DNA of 64,000 nucleotides, taken from the NCBI GenBank assembly GCA_008711295.1, contig VUYV01000146.1:248001-312000 (forward strand), given 5' to 3'. This DNA is from Anarhynchus alexandrinus. Taxonomy: Eukaryota > Chordata > Aves > Charadriiformes > Charadriidae. Positions 24,701 through 38,793 of this stretch are shown here, piece after piece (position 1 is the first letter of the stretch; the number at the start of each line of letters is the position of its first letter). A program made the position numbers and the translations under genes. The notes under the pieces were generated by a model that was not told where the DNA came from, ran no database searches, and saw nothing but the letters and a program-made list of their open reading frames with translations.

Positions 24701-27700
24701 ATATTCTCCCTGTTTGAGTTACTATTTCTTGTGATTTTCCTTTCCAATATCTCTGTATTCATCTGCAGAGGAAATTGAGCACTGCCTCATTTCTTACACA
24801 CGGAATCACCCGAAGAACTGACTCTGCAGTATGGCTTATCCCTGTCAGATCATTTCTGTTTTACCATATTAAAAGGAAAACCTAAATTTTGAATTGTTTT
24901 TCAAAAAAATGAGAGTATTTAGATTACAAATTTGACTCAGATACTTCTTTTAATATAATTGGGTCAGGGTCTTGAGAAAACATCGTGTAATATTCCTCAT
25001 AAAAATAAAATGTAGGCCATAAAAAGACAATAAAGTAAAGTGACAGACATAGCTTGAAACTAAAATCCACAACATACAGGAAGAACATTTTCTCTTAACA
25101 CAGGTGTACCTGAGCATTCAGCCAGCAGTAGCAGATCATACTCTATATGCCTCGTTGGCTGGGAAAAATGGGAAGATTAAATTTTATGTTAAGGGCATAT
25201 CCGAGATAATTGAGGTTATGCTAGTAATCTTCATGTCTTCTCTGTGTTTGATACATATAGTGTAGTAACATCTTCCTTTTAAAGGCTAAAGAGCTGCGGT
25301 TGTAGTTACTGTGAAATCTGTAGATGATTTTCCATAAGTGCTTAGATATTTGCGCTGAATACAGTTCAGAACAAAACTGGTTTTCACATGGTTTGAATTC
25401 ATTTATTTTACAGCCAGTAGTATTCCTTTACATCCATCACAATACTGATAGAAAATAGAGTTTTATTTTCTCTCCAAGTGGAAATAACATTACAGTATAC
25501 TTTTTAAGCAAATAACCCCTAAGAATAAAAGGTGTCATATGAAGTAATTAGATGGGATGCCAACAGGCTGTCCCCCAGGTTATTGTTAAAGTAATGAAAT
25601 AGTTCATTTCCTTTTCATTGACTAGGTTTGTTCCAGGATATGTTTTGCATGAAGGGAAGCACCATGTATGTAAATATATGAAAAGTACGAATCATTTTAA
25701 GAACACCGTCTTCTCATTATGAAAAAAAAGTGTCACACAATGACCTGAACTGTCAGTGATCTGAGCTGACACCGGTCAGCCAGCAAAAATACCTGGTTTT
25801 CTGTGTTCAAGTTTCTGGGTTGAAACAGTCATACTAGATCTTGGTTCCCTTCTGAAAGGCAATGGGTACAGTCTGGTGGCATGAATTCCACAAGACCCTT
25901 GCTAGATCAGCTTCTCTTTATCAAAACAATTTTGCTTACACTTGATCCTAAGTATTTCACCCACTAGCGTTGCTGATCTAATGAAAATGGGCGCTACATT
26001 CGTAAGTTTTATCTGCAACGTAATTTCTATTAGAATATCTTAGTCACCACTGGCTTTCAGTATGAGTGTTGTTATTGTCATCTAATGATTGTAATTTTTT
26101 TTTGCAATGACGTTGGCTGTGGCACTGATTTTGTGGAAAAAAAAAAAGTGTATATTTCATTTTAAAAAAAGAAAGATACCTTTTTTCCTGGAAAAAAAAA
26201 ATTATGATGAGGCTATTCATTTACTTTCCTGGTCACTGATAAAGGAGAAGAAAGCATTACTGCTCCTTTAAAAAAATACTTCTCAGGAAAGACAGTATCC
26301 AATATTGTCTTCAGTTCTATGTCTTAAAGAGCTTTACCCAAAGACAGGTCACTCATGACATTCCCAAGAGAGAGGCAAGTGTAAGCAAACCTTGCAGTTG
26401 AGCCGGAGGAACGTTGAAAGAGGCAGGCAGAAAAATGAACTCCTTATGCATGTTTTTTTTTAATGAGAACTGTGGTTAACAACGAATCTCATCTGCCTTT
26501 TTTAAAGCACATTTCTGGCCCTCATGGTTAAAATCAAAGGCAGATTCGTTGGGGAGAAACAAGGGAACTTCAGTACCCTTCATTAGCTGCTGCCTGGGCT
26601 TTGCCAACTCACAACAGTTTGTTTCCATCCTTAACATACTTAAAATCACAGGACCAAAGAGGTCAGAAAACCAAGGTATATACAATTAACCCTCCTTCTT
26701 CCTAAATATTAATCTCAAAGCCACGCTCACAATTTTTTGGAGACTGTTTGATGATGGCTGTATTCTTGGGACTGGCCGCAGGGATGTCTCAGCCGCTGCT
26801 GCAGCTGAAAGCACACACTTCAATGTGCACCAAGATCATATTGGTAGTGTGTGATTTGTGGGAGTGTAAATCCTGTGCATTCTGAAAGGCAGCTACAGGG
26901 GAGCTGAAATCTCAGTATACATAAGCCCATAATACATTATTTATGACAACTCATGTCCAAGCCACCTTGCAGCTCATCAGGTCTGGCAATGCTGGCTTTG
27001 ACCACCCCACAGCCAAATCACCAGGGCGGCCACAACCCCCTTGTCACATGTCACAGCCCAACACATTAACACAAAGCATCACTGATCTTGGGTTTGATAC
27101 ATATTTCATCAGTGGCTGCAAATCAGATGCAGCACCTTTCAGCTGATTCTGCCGAATCTGTCTATAATATAAAGCTGGGTCTTGCACTGCTCCAGCGCAA
27201 ACCCCACAGGCTGCAAGTTGGAGCCCAGAGTTATTAATCTGACAGAAAAGAGAATGAGCAGGGGCATCATGGAAGCCGGGAGTAGGAAGGACTCAGGAGA
27301 CCTCCCTCCTAAAGGTCTTCTGAGCAGCATCAAACAGAGGATTTTTTTTCCCTTCATTTTCAGTCAAATATCCTTGGGGTGCTAAAAATTATATCGCCAT
27401 CTCTTGAAATATGTCGATAATACTTAATGTTTCTCAATAAGATGTACTCTACTTTAGCTGAAAGTTTTTACACTTTTTGCAGGAAATATGTGATGAAATT
27501 CAGTAACCGATAGCATTCAGGAGAGTTGTACTGCTCTATCTTTTTCAAATAGACATGAATCCATGAAATACTGCTTTCGAAAAGCCATAAAATTGGATTT
27601 ATCTGATTCACCCTTTTAATTGCTGGCACAGCTGCTTTAAAAATATGGCTAAAATGAAGTCAAGATGACATTCTTATTCCGAATAGGTGTGTCTTAATAT

Positions 27701-28200
27701 CAGAAGCTATTTCTTTTCAGGTTATTTATTTATGCTGACAACATCTTGGTGATGTTCTTTTGAACTTGTAAAGGCATTCAGCTTTGAATCTTCCTGTCTG
27801 ATTTGTGATTTAAGACACTTGCTGACAAATAGACTAAACCAAGTCGAAATCCAGATGAGTAAAATGGAGACATTTAGCAGCTCTAGGCCAGCCAGTCAGT
27901 GTGAGGAAGGGTGAAGTCTGTATGCTCAGAGTAATCCTGAGATAAGGAAGGGATCATGTTTCCTTTGTACATTACTGCCATCTGCTGCATTTTATCAACA
28001 GGCTTGTGGAGTGGTTTTTTTTCTTAATTATAGTCGGAAGAGCTCAGAAAGTGGAACAAGCCCCACAAAATCCGTCTCTCTGCACCAGTTTCAAAGTGCC
28101 TGATTATTTTTAATTCAGTAACTAAGCACACCTCTCTCTTGACAGTTGCTCAACTCAAACAATATTTTCATAGCACAGAAAGGAGATCTTACAGCTCAGT
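21706..28200. other. Intergenic; one coding-like CpG-rich patch near 24 kb
   Basis: Mostly AT-rich DNA with poly-A/T runs and an AATAAT microsatellite near 23108. The exception is 23820-24060, which has about ten CpGs and an open minus-strand frame (23795-24046, 83 codons). It is described as a finding because I cannot identify a protein family for it. Confidence 0.6.
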
Positions 28201-28213
28201 CATTTGCTTATAT

Positions 28214-28229
28214 TTCCCATCATGCAAAT
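28214..28229 (+). promoter_or_regulatory. Distal enhancer of RNY4: ZNF143/Staf site overlapping an octamer
   Basis: TTCCCATCATGCA (28214-28226) matches the core of the ZNF143/Staf (SPH) consensus. Its end overlaps ATGCAAAT (28222-28229), a perfect octamer (Oct-1) motif in reverse orientation. It lies at -225 to -210 from the Y4 start, the classic distance for the distal sequence element of type-3 Pol III genes. In Y3 and Y1 the octamer instead precedes the ZNF143 site without overlap. Confidence 0.8.
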
Positions 28230-28372
28230 TTGTTGCAATCCAAGAACTAGTTCTGCCATCTGAACTGCCAAAGAAATGTGGCAAGGGGACAGACAGGTTA
28301 CTTACTGGTGCTCATGATACAAAGTATATACTGTACATTAACCATCTTCGTTGCTTGGATTACTTAAATAGA

Positions 28373-28419
28373 TCATCCTAATTAGGGTGGAACAGTGATT
28401 TGAGAGATTTATATAAAAG
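28373..28419 (+). promoter_or_regulatory. Core Pol III type-3 promoter of RNY4 (PSE + TATA)
   Basis: A PSE-like block TCATCCTAATTAGGGTG (28373-28389, -66 to -50) aligns with the PSE of Y3 at the same offset. It is followed after about 20 bases by TATATAAAAG (28410-28419, about -29 to -20). A PSE plus TATA at this spacing is the signature recruiting SNAPc and Brf2-TFIIIB for RNA polymerase III. Confidence 0.82.
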
Positions 28420-28438
28420 CCAAAGGAGACACAGCGTC

Positions 28439-28534
28439 GGCTGGTCCGATGGTAGTGGGTTAACAGAAATTATTACTGTTAGTTAAACTAACCTTTCTAT
28501 ATTCCACCCCACTGCTAACCTTGACTGGTCTTTT
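28439..28534 (+). ncRNA. RNY4: Y4 RNA (Ro60-associated small RNA)
   Basis: The transcript begins GGCTGGTCCGATGGTAGTGG, identical to the start of human Y4, and ends CCACTGCTAACCTTGACTGG before TC and a T-run. About 96 nt, matching the known Y4 size of 93-96. The 5' and 3' ends pair into the conserved Y RNA stem, including the bulge and GGTCCGA/TTGAC segments that bind the Ro60 (TROVE2) protein; the 3' oligo-U binds La (SSB). The family acts in small-RNA quality control with Ro60 and in initiation of DNA replication. The internal loop is AT-rich and differs from human, as expected for this fast-evolving part. The intact promoter argues for a live gene rather than one of the many Y RNA retropseudogenes. 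Confidence 0.93.
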
Positions 28535-28536
28535 TT
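28531..28536 (+). terminator. Pol III T-run terminator of RNY4
   Basis: Six consecutive T follow directly after the closing stem of Y4, which is sufficient for RNA polymerase III termination and leaves a 3' oligo-U for La binding. Confidence 0.85.
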
Positions 28537-28540
28537 ATGC

Positions 28541-31500
28541 CTTTTAGGCACCTGCTTTTCCTAACAGGAAAAAATGTGGCTACTAGCCACATCTATTAGT
28601 CTGTTGTTAAAGTGACCCTGTATCTCCTCAGATAGACGCTTTGTGCTGTGACTGTCAGTTCTCATTACCTAGTGTAACTTTTACAGGCGATAGTTCAGCA
28701 CGTGGTGCATTTGCCTCTGAAACAAAAGCAAATAATTGTTCCACATATGGTGTAAGGAGCACTGAATTTCCAAATTTCTGGGGTTTTTTTCTTGGCAGAA
28801 GTAATAAAGCCATGATTCTAGGTACTCAGGTGTCTAGGAACTCTAGGTGTTAAGAGTTAGCAAAGGAGACCTAAAAATAGAGATGATAAAACTGGTTATG
28901 TGACCAAATTAAAATCCTAGGGATTAACCCCAATTGTCTGATTCATTCAATTTTCCTGGACATTTCAAAAGGTTCTTAAGCGATTGTACGGTGCTGCTAT
29001 CTGCAGCTAAGCTGCTGCCAGGTATCACAGCAGAAGCTCCGCGCTCCAGTGGCAGGGGAAGCAAGACGTCTCTTATTGACAGGTCTGGACCTATGAAGAT
29101 GACTGCATGCTTCACTTGAGCTCATAGATGAATCCCACTGAAGTCAATGAATGACAACGTTTTCTGTAGGTGGGTAATATAGTATAATACCCTGCAAAGA
29201 TGTGCTTTTTTACCATCCTCTGCCATTTGTTCCAGGTAACTACTTTTTTTTTTTTTTCCCCCTGAAGCTTAGATTTTTATTAAGATTAGTTGACAACTTC
29301 CTGGTAAATTTGTACTTCATCAATATTTTATATCTCCCTTGAAATACAACTTTTATGTTTCTCTGTTCTGAGTACAAAAGGGTACTGATGATGGCTTTAG
29401 ATAAAGGCAACAAGAAAAAGTAGTACTTACACCTGGGTAAGATTTAGGTGGTCAGTAAGTGTTACTTAACCTGCAGAGAATAAAATAGAACCAGGGAAAC
29501 AAAGACCTTTACTTTTAAGAAGCCAAGGAAAATTGGAAAGGAAATACTGCGGCAGAAGAATGCAAGTTACACCCAGACGGGAGATGGTGAAAGATGGGGA
29601 AGGGCGTAGAACTTGCAGAAGTGTTGCTCTCTAATAAGACTTACTAGCATTCAAGAAAGATATTTTGTAGGGGAGGTCACACCTGTACGATTGTTTTAAA
29701 GATTTGGATTTCTTAAGACCACAGACTGATTTCTCTATCTTTGCAAGATGACTAGAAAAAAAAAGTACGACAGCTGATTTTAACCAAAAGAATGAAGTCT
29801 AGAAAATAAAAAATTCTTGTCACTGAAAGACGAATAGCAATTTAAACCGTAGTCTTGAAGTGAACAGAATCCAGAAAAGAAAGATATACCTGCAGAAATC
29901 CCAGAGGACCAATTTAACCATTATGTCAAACATTTACACAGTAATATCATGAGTGTGTAAAAAATTCCCTTTCCTTTGATGCAGTTCTCCCTGACATTGA
30001 GACCAGTAAGGGTATGGGTCTGTTATACGGGACAGACATTAGAGAGAGAGGAGACTGTAAGTGCTACCGCCTATGTGGTGATAAAGGTGACAGGTTATGT
30101 TCACTGGGACAAGACCTAAGTATTAAGCCTTACTGAAAATCAGAGAAGGGCACATAAATTCCATCCACAAGCAGCAGTCAGCAAAAGTATTCTTGTCTAA
30201 CAGAAATCATTATAAATATGTGGCTTTCCCACCGTGCTCATGATGACAAATTATCCACTTTGTCATCTGCTGCCATGTGTTCTCTGGCTGCGTATCTCTG
30301 CTGCTGTGAAAAGGTCTGCTAGGGCAGGAGGACTGAGATGAAAATGGAGGGTTTATTTATATTATCACCCTACAGAAGATTTTCTAGTATCTGCCCCAAA
30401 AGCCATGCTTTAGATTTGTTTATAACGCTTGTGTTATTTTGACCTAGATTGTAAGGTAGATACACCTTTCTAGGATCAAACTGTCACAGCTGCCCTATAT
30501 AATTTCTAAGACAAACAGAAATGCAACAAAAAATGCTGCCCTTTCTTCGTCTGACTGCTTCTCTGGAAGACTCAGGACTGCCCCTCTGGCCAAGTTTGAG
30601 TCATATTGACAGTGGTGGTGAATTTGCCAGCTGGCCTTAAAATTCCTCCCCACTTCTACTCAGTAATGTGAGTTTATTACTTTACCTCATTTGTTTTTAC
30701 CTTGCTAGATTTTTTGAGCAGCAAGTGAGGAAGGCAGACCAAGGGTAAACATCCTTACTGATGCTCAGGTGTATCAAGTGAGCAGCCCATTGGCTGGGGT
30801 CACATTCTGACCAAGACTGAAGAAGAGGATATTGTGCCTGGTATTAAAAGACTTCAAAGTGTGGCTGTGTCAAAAGTTAAAATCATACAAAAATCCAAAT
30901 GATGTCTTCAGAGTGACCTATTTGATTATTGCCCTATGAATGGCCTACAAAACACCAATGCAGATAGGATGATCCAGTGGAAGCCAAAAGAAATCATACG
31001 TATACTGTTTGATGAAAAAAACAGGTAACAAAATAGGAAATTTAAGCAATGCGGTGGGTAGTTCCGTGGAAGTGTCTACTCCATCGACAGCAAGGAACTA
31101 CGCATGTGGATGAATGATCGGGACCTATAAAAAATGGAAATTAACATGTTTCATGGCAAACTATAAGTTAAGCCCATTCCTCAAAAGGAACTTGAAATTC
31201 ATCTGTGGTGTCTGGATAAAAACAAAACACAACAGGTAGGGAAAGTAAAAGATTTGTGGAAAAGATGGGCCTGTTAAGAGAAAAGAGGACATGATTAGAT
31301 GGAGTACAATACTGACATGGCATTTATGTGGGTAATGATCTTACACAGAGGATCCTTTTTTATACCACAACAAAAAGCTAAGGAGGATTAGAAAAAATCC
31401 TTTTCTTGATTAGAGGTTCTTGCATGCTTCTGTAGAAACTGGTCTCTTGATTATTGGCCTTGGTAATGAGTTATCACACCAGATAAATGTTCTCTGTAAA

Positions 31501-34500
31501 CCTCTGAGAAAAACTTTTCTTGTTTCTCAAAATCTTTCATTCCTCAGACACATTTCAATTTTTCCAGTGATTTTTAGTTTGAGAATTTTCTCTGTAGGGC
31601 ATTACATTGTTGTCCGGAAGTCAGGATGATTCAGGGAACACTATATAAAATTAGAGAAAACTCCCAACTCAGCAGGAAAAACTGTCAGTAAAATGGGCTG
31701 AGTATATTTACTTAATTAACCTGGCTCTCCTCACAGCAGTTGAGTGTCAGGTAACACTTGCTAGGTAGGGGGGAAAATAGAATAGAAACACATAAAGGAA
31801 AATTCTTTGCAGTTAGTAGTCTGAAACATATCAAATATTTTTTTCTTGCAATAGTGGTGCAATACAGCAGAGATCACAATTCTGAAGCACTGGGAAAGGT
31901 AATTCTTTCCAGCTGAGGTACACTCCACAAACTACATCACACCACATACTCATTGCATTGAGGAGGATACTGGGGCTGTTCCCTATAGCGAGCTTTGTCT
32001 GTACTAGAAAGTTTAAGTTTTCTAACCAGCCTCAATCTAAAATTGATGTTGTAAACCAGCCATGAGCCCATGCTGTAAACACATAAGATGGTTTATGCCT
32101 TTTACTGAACTAAATTACAAGAATACAAGCAAAGCAATCTTAATGGCTCTACATTAGGTGTTCTCACCAGTTTCTATATGAACTTTAAACTAACAGGTAA
32201 ATAGTGGAAATAGGAAAATGTTACTATTGTACCTGATAATCTAAAAGCTGTGTTTCCAGGTGTTCATTCAGCTTGAACAAAAGTAATAAAATATGTTCTC
32301 ACAGGCAAGAATCCAACACTTTTAATAAACAGGGATACTATTTTCGAGGAGAGGAGAAGATGTCCACAATCATAAGGGATTTTTGTACTGAAACCTTCCT
32401 AAATGCTGTGGTTTGAACCAAAACTCAGAAGGAACTTCAATTTTTCATCCCAGTTTTAATGTAACTGATCTTAAGAAAGGTTTACAATACAAGAAGAGAA
32501 AGTCTGGAAGGAAAACCTTTGGAATGAGAATCTCTGGCTTGAACTTGGATAACAGCCTACATTACTATAAATGTAAACTGAATCCAAATGCGGCCCCCTT
32601 AGGTCATTCCTGACTGTTGTAGCAACATAAACATTACTTGTGCTTGAATATATGCAGTAATGTGTGTCTATGTGCTTGCCCAGTGCTATTCAATAGCTTA
32701 TTAAAATACTTTCTCAAGGATCACATAACTTTACTTCATGTCTCTCAGAGGACCTTCAACTGAAGTTAAAATTCCTCATTAGCCTTGACTGACATCTTTG
32801 AATAAAAATTAAAAAATGGAGCCGTTAGTTTAAGGGTAACATACTGGTTATTATTTTCCCCCGATACAAAAAAAACCCGGTATCTTTCCAAACTTTGAAT
32901 CCTTGCTTCCTAGTGCACTGAAGGCTTTCAAAAAAACTGCTTTCATATTCCATAGTGCATTTTTGAAGCATAGAAAGTAGCTGTTATTTGAGTTTCTAGC
33001 ATACCAAATGCCTTATTTTGGATGTCAACATGAAACCTACGCTGCAGGTTCTCAGGGTACAGGGGAGAGGAGAGGGAAGGGGAATTTTGTTTGCTTTAAA
33101 GCCATTCAGCAAATCATTGATACCCACGTTTGCAGAGGCATTTAGGAATACAAAAGTTAGGAGGCACTCCACACCTGCCTACCAAGGACTGAATTATTCA
33201 AATTTTCTCATGTCTCTAAGCCTTGGCCTTTTCTAACACTATGGTTTTGGGGAGGGTTACTGAGAAAAAGGCAAGAGGACTGGTTTCCACTTGTAGCACA
33301 AATGAGCAATGTGCCGAAGTCTTTGCAGGAAAACATCTGTAACAGAGTCTAGACAACCAGAATAGAAGAAACACTATATGGCCTCGATTCAGCATTAAGC
33401 TCATGCACAATATTTTCAACATCAAAGAAACAACTGCATGCTTACAGCACTGCCAATATTTAAATATTTTGCTAGATCAGGACTTCAGTTGACACTGTTA
33501 CTAAATGAGATTTGACTAAGCAGCCCTTGGCCGTAAATCATTTAACCGCTTGCTTATGGTCATGAACTGACTGTATAGTAAAAGGTTGTAACCTTAATAA
33601 AAACATGTAGTGTAAATAAAATCTTATGTAAAGAGGCATCCATTATTTTACTTTTTTTACTTGAAGTCCAGCTAAGTGCTAAGTACTCTTAGTGAAGATT
33701 ATTTGAAATGCTAAGATAAAATCATGATGTGCTAAGCACTTCTCGGGGGCAACCATAAGTCTTTATTAGTTGGAACAGAGATATTTTGGAACATGATTGT
33801 ATTGGCATCCATGGCCATCATTTGTATTTTTATATTTAAATCCCTGTTCTCACCATGACAAAATCTTATTGCCTGATCAGGCCTACCAAAAGAAATTCAA
33901 CAAAATGTTCCAAATGACAAATGTAATAGATATACCATCTTATACAGGGCATAACATTACTACGGTATTAAGATTTCAGCATCTGTGGGTTCCTGAATAA
34001 GATGACGTGTCATTATAAATTAGGAAATTGCAATATCAATTCAGCTTTGGATGAACGGGTTGGATTAGAAAGATGAAGTACAGAGACTAGCAAGAGACAT
34101 ATTGGTAGGCAATTTAAACTGAAATAAGAATTTCTGAGTGGAGATGGTCAGGGCTGTCAGAACAAAATAAACGGTAAGATAATCTTCTAGTCTGAATTTG
34201 ACAGAAATCAATTTTCAGGTCACTTTTCCTAAAGTTGTCTGAACAGGAGCAAATAAAATTAGCTTTAGTCTCTGAAGAGATTATTTTCAAGTAAGCTAAT
34301 AACCATGAACGTTACAAGTCATTAAATATTTTGGTCATGATCTCTTGCCTTTAGAGGTGGGAAAGCTTGTTGCTCCGAATCAATAATCTTAATAAATTGT
34401 AACATTTGGCTGGTTCAGCATACTGAATCATGCTGTACCTTTAAAACAGAAAGTGAGAAGTTAGAAATACATTTTTCTCCACGTCTGTAAATGCTCAAAA

Positions 34501-37500
34501 TATGGTATTTCTGTTCAAATTTCCAATGACATAACCGCCAATTTATAGGGTTTCCCTTAGATGAAACAACAGAAACCCTCTGCCCAACTACATCATGTTC
34601 TGAGCACTCCTTCAATCTCTGAAATATCCTGCTATTTATTGCTACATTTATAGACAAAAGCAAAAAGCAGAGCAGTTGTTCTGCTGCTACTTGTGGTTTC
34701 TGATAATTCTGAAGTATTACAGACTTATTAAAACTCCTGGGAAGGAAGCAGAAGCAGTATATGCTAGGAAGACATTTAGTTAGACTCATGACATCACTTT
34801 GTCTCCAGTGGACACTTGCAAGTCTGGTAATGAATTAGAGAGCTTGCTGGCATGGTGCAGAAAACAAAAAGAAGTTATTTCAAAGAAAATGAATGCCATA
34901 CTGTCATATTTAGTTGGTTGATTTTGACCAGGAAGCTCAGCCATCAGTGGGAAATTTTCATCACCAAACAGTGTTTTTACTACTGTCACAGTTGTGACAC
35001 TTTTTAAAACTGTATGAGTCCAGAGATGTTCAGGAAAACATTATAAAAAATAAACCGTGTGTTGCTCTTAGGAAATATAAGGTAAGGGAGAAAAGAGATG
35101 TCTTCGGGACCTTATCTCCACCCACTTAAACCCTATTGCCAGATTAGATCACTTGGAAGGGTTGTTCGTTGGCTCCAGACTCCTATATTTTCTTTAGATA
35201 GACTAAGGCTGTTTGGTGATCAAGGAAGTTTTACTTCTCAGTGCTTTGAATGAGTGTCCTGACAAATAAAATTCCTTTCCAAGATATGAGCTGTACCATT
35301 GTTTGCTAAGATCAGCAATATTGATAAAATATTTCTTCTCAATGAGAAGTTATTTTTCTTGAGGAGAATGCTTTGACTAACATTAATTACTTTTCTGTTC
35401 CTACACAATGGAAGGAGACCCCTCTTATTCTTTGGCAGATGTAAAGATGATGTGAACATGCTCGTTGAATCGTGTGTTGTCTTGCCTTCCTCAAGCACTC
35501 TTGGGAGTGTGGTGTACAGTATGTGTTGAAGTGTCAGGTGAAGTCATTTGTTGCTTTTAGTGAATGCCTAACACTAGATGTTGAAATGCTGTGTAGCACA
35601 CTATAATTGAAGCACACTGTAAAATCTTTGTCACCTTTTTTCAGTTTGTCAAGATTAATTAAAAGTAACCATATATAAGTAATCGTAAAGGTTTCTGTAT
35701 TCTGTAGCAACATTAACTCTCCCACTTAACATGTCAGATATTTTGATTGTAGGTTTAGACAGCTAAACACACATGTAGTGGATAATGGGAGGAAGAAGAC
35801 AGCATTAAAGTTAACAGGGCTAGTTGTAAGACCAGTGGTTCACTGCAAACAAATTAACATAAGCTATATAAAGAAATCCTCTTAAGCTCTTACAGAAAAA
35901 AACTGTCCTATTACATTCAAAGTGGATCTCCACTGTAGATGGTGTCCTCTGGAACAGATAGCAAGGCTCCAGCCCATATTATTACATATATATCGAAAAA
36001 GGTGGTATAGAAGATGACATATGTTCCCTACTTTAGCCCTGAACCCCAGATCATGCTGCAGAGTACCTAATTATTGTGCTAAAATAATACTGATTTTGAG
36101 GCCCATGGAGATGTGGCTGGAACAAGGTCAAAGATGAAGCTAGGAGTAACGAGCACAGGACCAATTTTGATGTCTTCCTGTGGGCTGGTCCAAGGTTTCT
36201 GTTGTCTTCCAGGGTTTACAAGTATTTTGGGTCTCTGTCATGATAAGGAATTATTCTTACAGGTCTAATCCTGTCATCCCTTGAAAATCTCTGCAATAAG
36301 TAAAAGATGTATCTGTGAAGATAAGGCTCTGTTGTGAAAAAATATATGTGAAAAAAGGGGTATGAAAACTCAAGGAAAATATATAATCCCTTTTAAGGGT
36401 GAAAATAGAGATTACTTCCAATGCATATTCACTTGCTGGAGGCTGACATAGCAATGGCACAAAAGCACTGAGAGGCAGCTAGGAGTAGCCCAATTTTGCA
36501 ACATTTTGAAGGAAATATATTCCACAGCAAAACAGATTTTGAAGTAATAGCAAGTGAAATGGGTTCCAACTGTGATATAGTCCAAAAAGATGTTGTTAGA
36601 TTAGGAACTCATTTGAAAAGCCTGAATACAGTATTAGTGATGTAAAACATGTGCAAATGAAATGCTCTTTTTTTTTTTTTTCCCCACCCCACTTTCTGCT
36701 CAGTAGGTTTATGTAGCCAAAAGAACTCTGCAGGAAGAAAAAAGGCAGTTATGATTTCCTGACAAACCAGAAAGGGTAAAAAGTTCCTGAGTTTGAGGAA
36801 GAAGACCAAAGACAAGAGATCTGGCTGTTGTTGCTGGCTGGACACTACTCTCCCGTGAAAGAGACGCTGCTTCAGTGTCCCTACTTGTGTCATACTAAGC
36901 TTTCCCTCACCCAAGTTGAACCTGCTGGGTCTCAAGCACAAAGAACTGATGTACCTTCAGAAAGAATAATTTGGATGAAGCTGGGACTCGTCACTTCCTG
37001 GTTTATCTGGTTTCAGAATATAAAAATTCTGGTGCTTAATGAGTATTGGAATGAAAGAACAGCACTGTTCTGAAGAAATTAATCCATTAATTGTGGTGCC
37101 ATCAGGATACCTGTACTCCCCTACAATAAAACTGAAACATTTTCTTTTAGTTCCAAACTAGTATTATAAATACAGAGGCCAAATTTGGCCAAATAGGCAA
37201 AATTTTGAAATTCCATCTTCTCTTATGGCAGCCTGCTTGGTTTGAGAGCAAGGAATGTTTGTATTTTCACTTGTTATGTCCCAAAGAAGCCTGATAGGTC
37301 ATAGACATCAAGTTGAATTGACCATCTGGAATATTTTAAGCCAATCTCTCTGAAATCAGTAGGAGTGATATTTGCTTTCTTTAGGGTTATTTAACCTCCT
37401 CTTCAGATGAGACAGTAAGTTACTGCACACACAGTAGTTTAAAGACAATCTCAAATCAGGCTCCTGAAAATTTTTCAGGGCAATTCCATTCTTCCCTTGT

Positions 37501-38620
37501 TTCCTTACTGTCCTTGTGCAATTGCACCGTGAACTCGTTGGGCTGAAAAGGTAACATTTGAAGCCATATTTGCCACTGTATCACTTCCCTGGATTATCTG
37601 TGTTGATGCAGGGGAGAGGGTGGGACTGTGCAACCAGGGTATCGTGGAGAAAAAGTGACCTCAGGACCTTAGACTTAGGTCAGCAGAAGAGTTTGTAGAA
37701 CTGCGTGCAAGGTCTCTTGTGCTAGGCAACCAGTGAAAAGAACGGCAACACAATGAAATACCAGTGAGTAAGATGCTGAGTTTGGAGGGTAGAAGAAGAA
37801 CTGCCCTGGTGCTGTGGTTCATTGCCCTTGCAGATGTGCTCTTTTGGAGAACTGCACTCTGAACTGTATGACTGAGCTGATCTGCACTAATCAGGACATA
37901 TCACATGGGGTTTTTTTTTTTGTTTTCAAAACTGAGGCCATTTTCTCCCAGGGGTGTGGGGTTTTGCTGCAGAAACAGTTATCCTAACACTGCTGAGGGG
38001 CAGGTGGACATGGGAGTGGCTGGGGCAGGAGGAAGATTCTTCTTCAGCTGATTTCAGCCTTTCGGATGCATTTTTCCCTTGAAGAACTTTGGCTCTAAAA
38101 TCATCAGAAAAACATAAAGAAGGAAAAAAAAAATAAAAAAGAGACATTTTTGAAGTATTTATTTTATCCCTAAAATGGAAACTTCTGTTTTGCAAGAATA
38201 GTAGCTGTTAAGATCCAGATCCCATCCATGCCCATTTGCTACTGGCCTCTCCACCTCCTCATCTGCATCACTGATATGCTGTGGAGCAGGGGGCTGAGGC
38301 TTCAGCAGCCCCTCTAGAACAGAGAAAGGTGTTTGTGGTGTTATAAGCTACAGAAGCCGTAACTGAAAGGATATAGTAGTATAGATATGTGCATGACCCT
38401 GCTCGTCTGTCTGGAGGGCTGCAGATGCAGAAACACAGGTGCAGAGCGCAGTACTCAAATCAGCACTGCTCATGTAAATCCTGCGCACTTCACTTGATAA
38501 AGATTATCTGAAAACAGCTATTTTTCTCCTGTCAGAGACCACCAGTAATGCGTGCGTCGCTGCTTCAAAAAAACCGAGACAACAGCACTCTTCTCCAGCA
38601 GTTTTCAATGCAAGGCTCGA
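28541..38620. other. Intergenic between RNY4 and RNY3, no gene seen
   Basis: About 10 kb of AT-rich DNA. I find no CR1, LTR or RNA gene, and the open frames (none above about 125 codons) carry no recognisable motif. Poly-T runs occur near 29247 and 36670. Confidence 0.6.
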
Positions 38621-38628
38621 TACTTCTT

Positions 38629-38658
38629 ATTTGCATAGGACTTACCCATCATGCAACG
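38629..38658 (+). promoter_or_regulatory. Distal enhancer of RNY3: octamer plus ZNF143/Staf site
   Basis: A perfect octamer ATTTGCAT (38629-38636) is followed by TTACCCATCATGCAACG (about 38642-38658), which fits the ZNF143/Staf consensus. The element lies at about -232 to -203, matching the position and order seen at Y1. Confidence 0.82.
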
Positions 38659-38793
38659 GAGTCTATTGTTGCTTAAAGGAAAAGATTCACACGAAATATA
38701 TGGCACATTGAATTTTAAGAAAGCTAAGCGGCATTATTTTTAAAAGGGAAAACAGCAATCATTTGATTTTGCAAAACCAGGGTACCACAAACA

